Assembly: GCA_025455945.1 (NCBI GenBank)
Contig: JALOLN010000114.1
Location: 1 to 9,506 of the forward strand
Reading direction: 5' to 3'
Source: Actinomycetes bacterium
Lineage (GTDB): Bacteria > Actinomycetota > Actinomycetes > Prado026
DNA length: 9,506 bases
Every line of letters begins with the position of its first letter. Position 1 is the first letter of the stretch. Of the stretch, positions 6,112 through 9,506 are shown in pieces. The notes under the pieces were generated by a model. It was not told where the DNA came from. It was given only the letters and a program-made list of their open reading frames with translations, and ran no database searches. A program made the translations under genes and the position numbers.

Positions 6112-8335
6112 GTGCCCGCCGGGGCGTCGAAGCGAGACCTGAGGACGTCCGTCCGACCGGGACGCCGACGACACGGGTGGGGGCTGGCTGTGGGGCAGGT
6201 GCACGCGCTGGACCGGAGACTCCCCGCGGCGGCCTCGCTGGGGCTGCTCGGACTCCTGCTGTCTCTGCTGCTGTCGGTGCTGCTCGCCGCGCCCGCCGTC
6301 CCCGCAGCGGCGGCCACCCCTGCCGGCGGCACCGAGGTCACCGGCGTCCTCGAGCGCTACATCGTCGACCAGCCCGACGGCAGCGGCCACGAGCTCGACG
6401 TCGTCGTCGCCGCCGACGGGACCCGGACCGAGCTGCCGCGGCGCGCGCTGGAGCGCGTCGCTGCCGGCTCCCACGTCCGGCTGCGCGTGACCGGGCTGAC
6501 CCCGGTGGCCAGTCGCGCGGACCGTCCGGTCCGTCGGGCCACCGCTGTGACAGCGGCCGAGGTGACGGCCCTCCCCTCCCCGGGATCGGACCAGGCAGTC
6601 CAGACCCTGCCCTCCGAGACCGCGGCGGTCGTCACCTCGCGCCGCGTCATCGTCGTGCCCGTCTACTGGGGAGCCAGTGCACCGACCAGCGCTCCGAAGG
6701 CAGCCGCCGCCGTGGCAGCGGCCGACTCCTACTGGAACGACGTCTCGGGCGGACTGGTGCGGTTCACCGTGACCGAGTCCCGGCCCTGGACCTACGTCGC
6801 CGTGCCGGGGGGGTGCCAGGACACTGCCGGCCTGGCCAGCGCGGTGGGGGCGCTGCTCGGCAACTGGCGCAGCCGGGCCGACCACCTGCTGATCAGCTTC
6901 GCCGACACCCGCTGCGGCTGGGCCGGGCTGGCGCAGATCGGCAGCATGTCGAGCACCGGCCTGACGCTGTGGATCAACCGCTACGACCGCGCCGACGTGT
7001 ACTCGCACGAGCTCGGGCACAACCTCGGCCTCTACCACTCCAACCTGTGGCGCTGCACCGCCGCCAACGGGGCGGAGCAGGTCGAGTCGGGCACCTGCTC
7101 CTCCGAGTCCTACATGGACTTCCTCGACGTCATGGGGATCGGGCACAACCACACCGGACACCTGTCGGCCGGCCACCTGCAGCGGATCGGGCTGGTCCCC
7201 GGCGGCGGGATGCTCACCGCGGTGGGCGGCGAGGACCTGACCCTGGCGCCGGTGTCGTCCGGGTCGGGCGTCCGGGCGCTGCGGCTGCTCGACTCCGGGA
7301 AGACCTACTACGTCGAGTACCGCACCGCGGTCGGCCGCGACGCCTGGCTCGGGTCGTCGCCCTACCCGGACTGGCGGCCCGGGCTGTACGTCACCCGGGT
7401 CGACTCCGGCCGGGGCGAGACCCAGCTGCTCGACCTGCGACCGGGCACGACCGGGCACGACCTGCCGGTCGGAGCGAGCTGGAGCTCCGCATCGGGCGCG
7501 TGGACTGTCTCGCTGGCCGGGACGTCTGCCGCCGGAGCACGGGTGACCGTGGCACCGACGCTCGACGTGTTCCGGCTGTCCGGCTCCGACCGCTACGCGA
7601 CGGCAGCCGCGGTGAGCGCGCACTCGTTCTCCCCCGGCGTTCCGGTCGTCTACGTGGCGACCGGCCAGGGGTTCGCGGACGCCCTCGGCGCCGGGCCGGC
7701 GGCCGCACGTCTCGGTGGCCCCGTGCTCACGGTCACCCGTGACGCCATCCCGGCGTCCGTCGCGGCCGAGCTGACCCGGCTCGCCCCGGGGCGGATCGTC
7801 GTGGTCGGCGGGCCGTCGGTCGTCTCCGACGCGGTGGCCCAGGCGCTGGCCGGCTTCACCACGGGTGCGGTCACCCGGGCGTCGGGCGCGGACCGCTACG
7901 CGACGGGCGCGGCCGTGGTGCGGTCGGCGTTCACCGGGCCGGTGCCGGTCGCGTACGTCGCCACCGGGACGGGGTACGCCGACGCGCTGTCCGGCGGCGC
8001 GGCCGCCGCGCACGACGGCCCTCGCCGCGTACACCGCGGGCCCGGTGACCCGGATCTCCGGCGCCGACCGGTACGCCACCGCGGCTGCTGTCGCGCTGCA
8101 GGTCTTCGGCACGTCGGCGACGACGTACGTGGCAACCGGGACGAACTACCCGGACGCGCTCGCGGCGGCTCCGGCCGCGCACGCCGACTCCGCGCCGTTG
8201 CTGCTCGCCGCGGGCACGTGTGTCACCGCGGCCACCCGCGACGCACGCCTGGCCCTCGGTGTCACCCAGGCCGGGGCGCTGGGCGGCACGAGCGTCGTGT
8301 CGGACCGGGCCGCGCGGTTCGCTCCCTGCTCCTAG
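6112..8335 (+). pseudogene. secreted zinc metalloprotease (M11/gametolysin-like) with C-terminal CWB2 repeats, frame broken near 8013-8020
   Basis: Encodes an exported protease meant to sit on the cell wall. The GTG at 6112 has GGAG 7 nt upstream; a GTG at 6190 is a possible later start. An Arg-rich n-region and hydrophobic core (39-60), with cleavage near AVPAAAA (68), make the signal. A domain at about 75-150 is followed by the catalytic domain: HELGHNLGLYH at 299-309 is the metzincin HExxHxxGxxH with three His ligands and Glu300, and DVMG with Met341 is the Met-turn. The pattern is closest to the M11/gametolysin group. CWB2 repeats begin at residue 486 (SGSDRYATA). In repeat 2, after GGAAAAH (residue 634), the frame is lost, and repeat 3 (SGADRYATA to the TAG at 8333) reads in another frame. 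Without a correction the first frame runs on to 8382 as unrelated sequence. The catalytic part is intact, so a shortened protein could still be active. Confidence 0.88.
7567..8332 (+). repeat. three tandem CWB2 (cell-wall-binding type 2) repeats, the middle one truncated
   Basis: Unit starts are 7567 (VFRLSGSDRYATA), 7870 (VTRASGADRYATG) and 8045 (VTRISGADRYATA). Unit lengths are 303, 175 and 288 bp. Each complete unit carries the YVATG...DALxAxPAA core and a VSD segment (GGPSVVSD in unit 1, GGTSVVSD in unit 3). The second lacks everything between AAAAH and ALAAYTAGP, including the GGPSVVSD stretch. CWB2 modules bind wall polymers non-covalently and normally work as sets of three. Confidence 0.9.
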
Positions 8336-8341
8336 CCGGAG

Positions 8342-9293
8342 TCAGGTCGGTGACCTCTCGCCACGACCACGCCGGACGATGAGCAGGGCGCTCACCGCCA
8401 GGAAGGCCAGGCCGGCCACAAACGCCGCCACCACCCCGCCGAGGGCCTCGCCCGCCACCTCGAACACGACAGCGGCCGAGGCGACCGCGGCGGCGGTGAT
8501 CCACGGCCAGCCCTCGTCGCGCAGGAACTGCAGCACCCCGACCACCGCGACGCCGACGAGCACGGCGAGCCCGAAGGGCCGAAGGGCGTCGCTCCCCCAC
8601 TCGTCCGCCAGGTCGCTTGCAGGGATGCCGGCGGCGACCCAGCCGGTGACGACCAGCGTGGCCAGGCCGAGGACCAGAGACAGGGTGCGCTCACCGGTCA
8701 GGCGCGGGGCGGTCAGCAGCCAGGCCACGGCTGCCACGACGATGCCCAGGATCCAGACGAGCAGGGGTGCGGGGTTCTCGAAGGGCTCGGTGAGCGACCC
8801 GAGGAACGCCCCCCCGGCGACGAAGACGCCCAGGGTCGGAACGACACCCGGCGCCAGCGCCACGGCGACGACGGAAACCGCGAGTGCGGCGAGGACCGAG
8901 GGCAGGACGACCAGGTCGGCACCGACGTGGTCGAGCACCAGGCCCACCGTTCCGGCGACCAAGCCTGCGCCGAGGATGAGCAGGACGCCGACCAGCCGGC
9001 GACGCTGGGCCTGTGCCGTCCCCCGCAGCGCCGCGACACCGCCCGCCGTCCCCCGGGCGATGACGGTCGCCGCGACGAGGACGGCCAGGGTGCTCAGCGC
9101 GAGGAGGGCCAGCTGCGCCGCGTAGGAGAACTCGGACCAGCCGCGGGCCACCACGAGCAGCCCGGCGGTCAGGACGAGCGCGCCGCCGAGGTACCCGAGC
9201 GCCTCGGGCAGCCGGCTCACGCCTGGGACGGGCGACCAGCCCGTCCAGCGCGCGGGCGAGCGGGTCCGCAACCACGCTCTTCTCGATCGTCAT
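8342..9293 (-). pseudogene. multi-pass DUF2157-like membrane protein, frame broken near 9220-9245
   Basis: Integral membrane protein of unknown function. From VSRLPEALGYLGGALVLTAG onward the frame is open to the TGA at 8342 and encodes about 290 residues with roughly eight to ten hydrophobic helices separated by short loops (DHVGAD, TEPFENPAP, DLADEWGSDALRP). The tail is basic, RRGRGERSPT. The LPEALGYLGGALVL opening resembles the first helix of DUF2157-type proteins, which normally have a short cytoplasmic helical region before it. Such a region, MTIEKSVVADPLARALDGLV, begins at an ATG at 9293 but in a different frame; joining needs one base removed or two added. A GTG at 9220 could start an intact shorter protein, but it has no Shine-Dalgarno. 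The gene ends 6 nt from the convergent metalloprotease gene, with no room for a terminator between them. Confidence 0.7.
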
Positions 9294-9346
9294 ACCTTGA
9301 TCGTCTCGCTCCGGACGGGGGTGCTGCACGGGGCGAAGGGCCTCGG

Positions 9347-9506
9347 TCAGCGGACGCTGCAGCGCGCCCGCGCGGTCACCGTGATCGGCACCCCCTCCGG
9401 AGCGGCTGTGACCGAGGAGTACAGCGGCAGCTCGGCGCGGGCGGTCAGCGTCACCGACACCGTCGTCCCGTCGGTCTGGACGTCGACGAGGGAGAGCCCG
9501 GTGAGC
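9347..9506 (-). CDS. C-terminus of a TadE-like pilus or secretion-associated protein, 5' end beyond window
   Basis: The last 52 residues of a gene entering from the right: GLSLVDVQTDGTTVSVTLTA, an acidic-to-basic beta-rich stretch, then PEGVPITVTARARC and a TGA stop at 9347. The alternating V-T-V-T pattern ending in ITVTARA is typical of the C-termini of actinobacterial TadE/pseudopilin-like proteins of tad-type pilus loci, but 52 residues are too few to be sure. It lies 53 nt upstream of the DUF2157-like gene on the same strand, so the two may be co-transcribed. Confidence 0.5.
   Translation of the reverse strand, partial: LTGLSLVDVQTDGTTVSVTLTARAELPLYSSVTAAPEGVPITVTARARCSVR

Overview
The window comes from a very GC-rich genome. 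Codon third positions are almost all G or C, GTG starts are frequent, and the gene neighbourhood prfB - ftsE - ftsX - wall hydrolase - S41 protease is typical of Actinomycetota. The cell-wall-binding (CWB2) repeats and the LAxTG-type (class E) sortase signal also fit a high-GC actinobacterium. I cannot place it more finely from sequence alone.

The left two thirds (1-6049) is all on the minus strand, read right to left: prfB (release factor 2); a 242-nt gap able to form several RNA stems; a secreted protein with a Ser-rich stalk and a C-terminal LAQTG sorting signal; a perfect 24-bp hairpin as its terminator; ftsE and ftsX (division ABC transporter); a coiled-coil plus M23 peptidoglycan hydrolase whose frame is broken; and the 5' two thirds or less of an S41/CtpA-type protease that runs off the left edge. 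The likely logic is division and wall remodelling: FtsEX is the membrane switch, the M23 protein is the kind of secreted coiled-coil hydrolase that FtsX activates, and the S41 protease acts in the same compartment.

The right third has a plus-strand gene divergent from prfB. It encodes a secreted zinc metalloprotease (HExxHxxGxxH plus Met-turn) with C-terminal CWB2 repeats, and its frame is broken inside the second repeat. Convergent to it, on the minus strand, is a multi-pass DUF2157-like membrane protein with a broken N-terminus. Upstream of that lies the 3' end of a TadE-like pilus or secretion gene.

Two things stand out. First, the leader of the LAQTG gene (4701-4872) can form four consecutive stems, one of which covers part of its Shine-Dalgarno sequence; this is the best candidate for an undescribed regulatory element. 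Second, three genes in 9.5 kb carry frame breaks, at least one clearly caused by an internal deletion of about 113-128 bp. This points either to missing sequence in the assembly or to real decay, so those genes should be read with care. The remaining genes look ordinary and intact.
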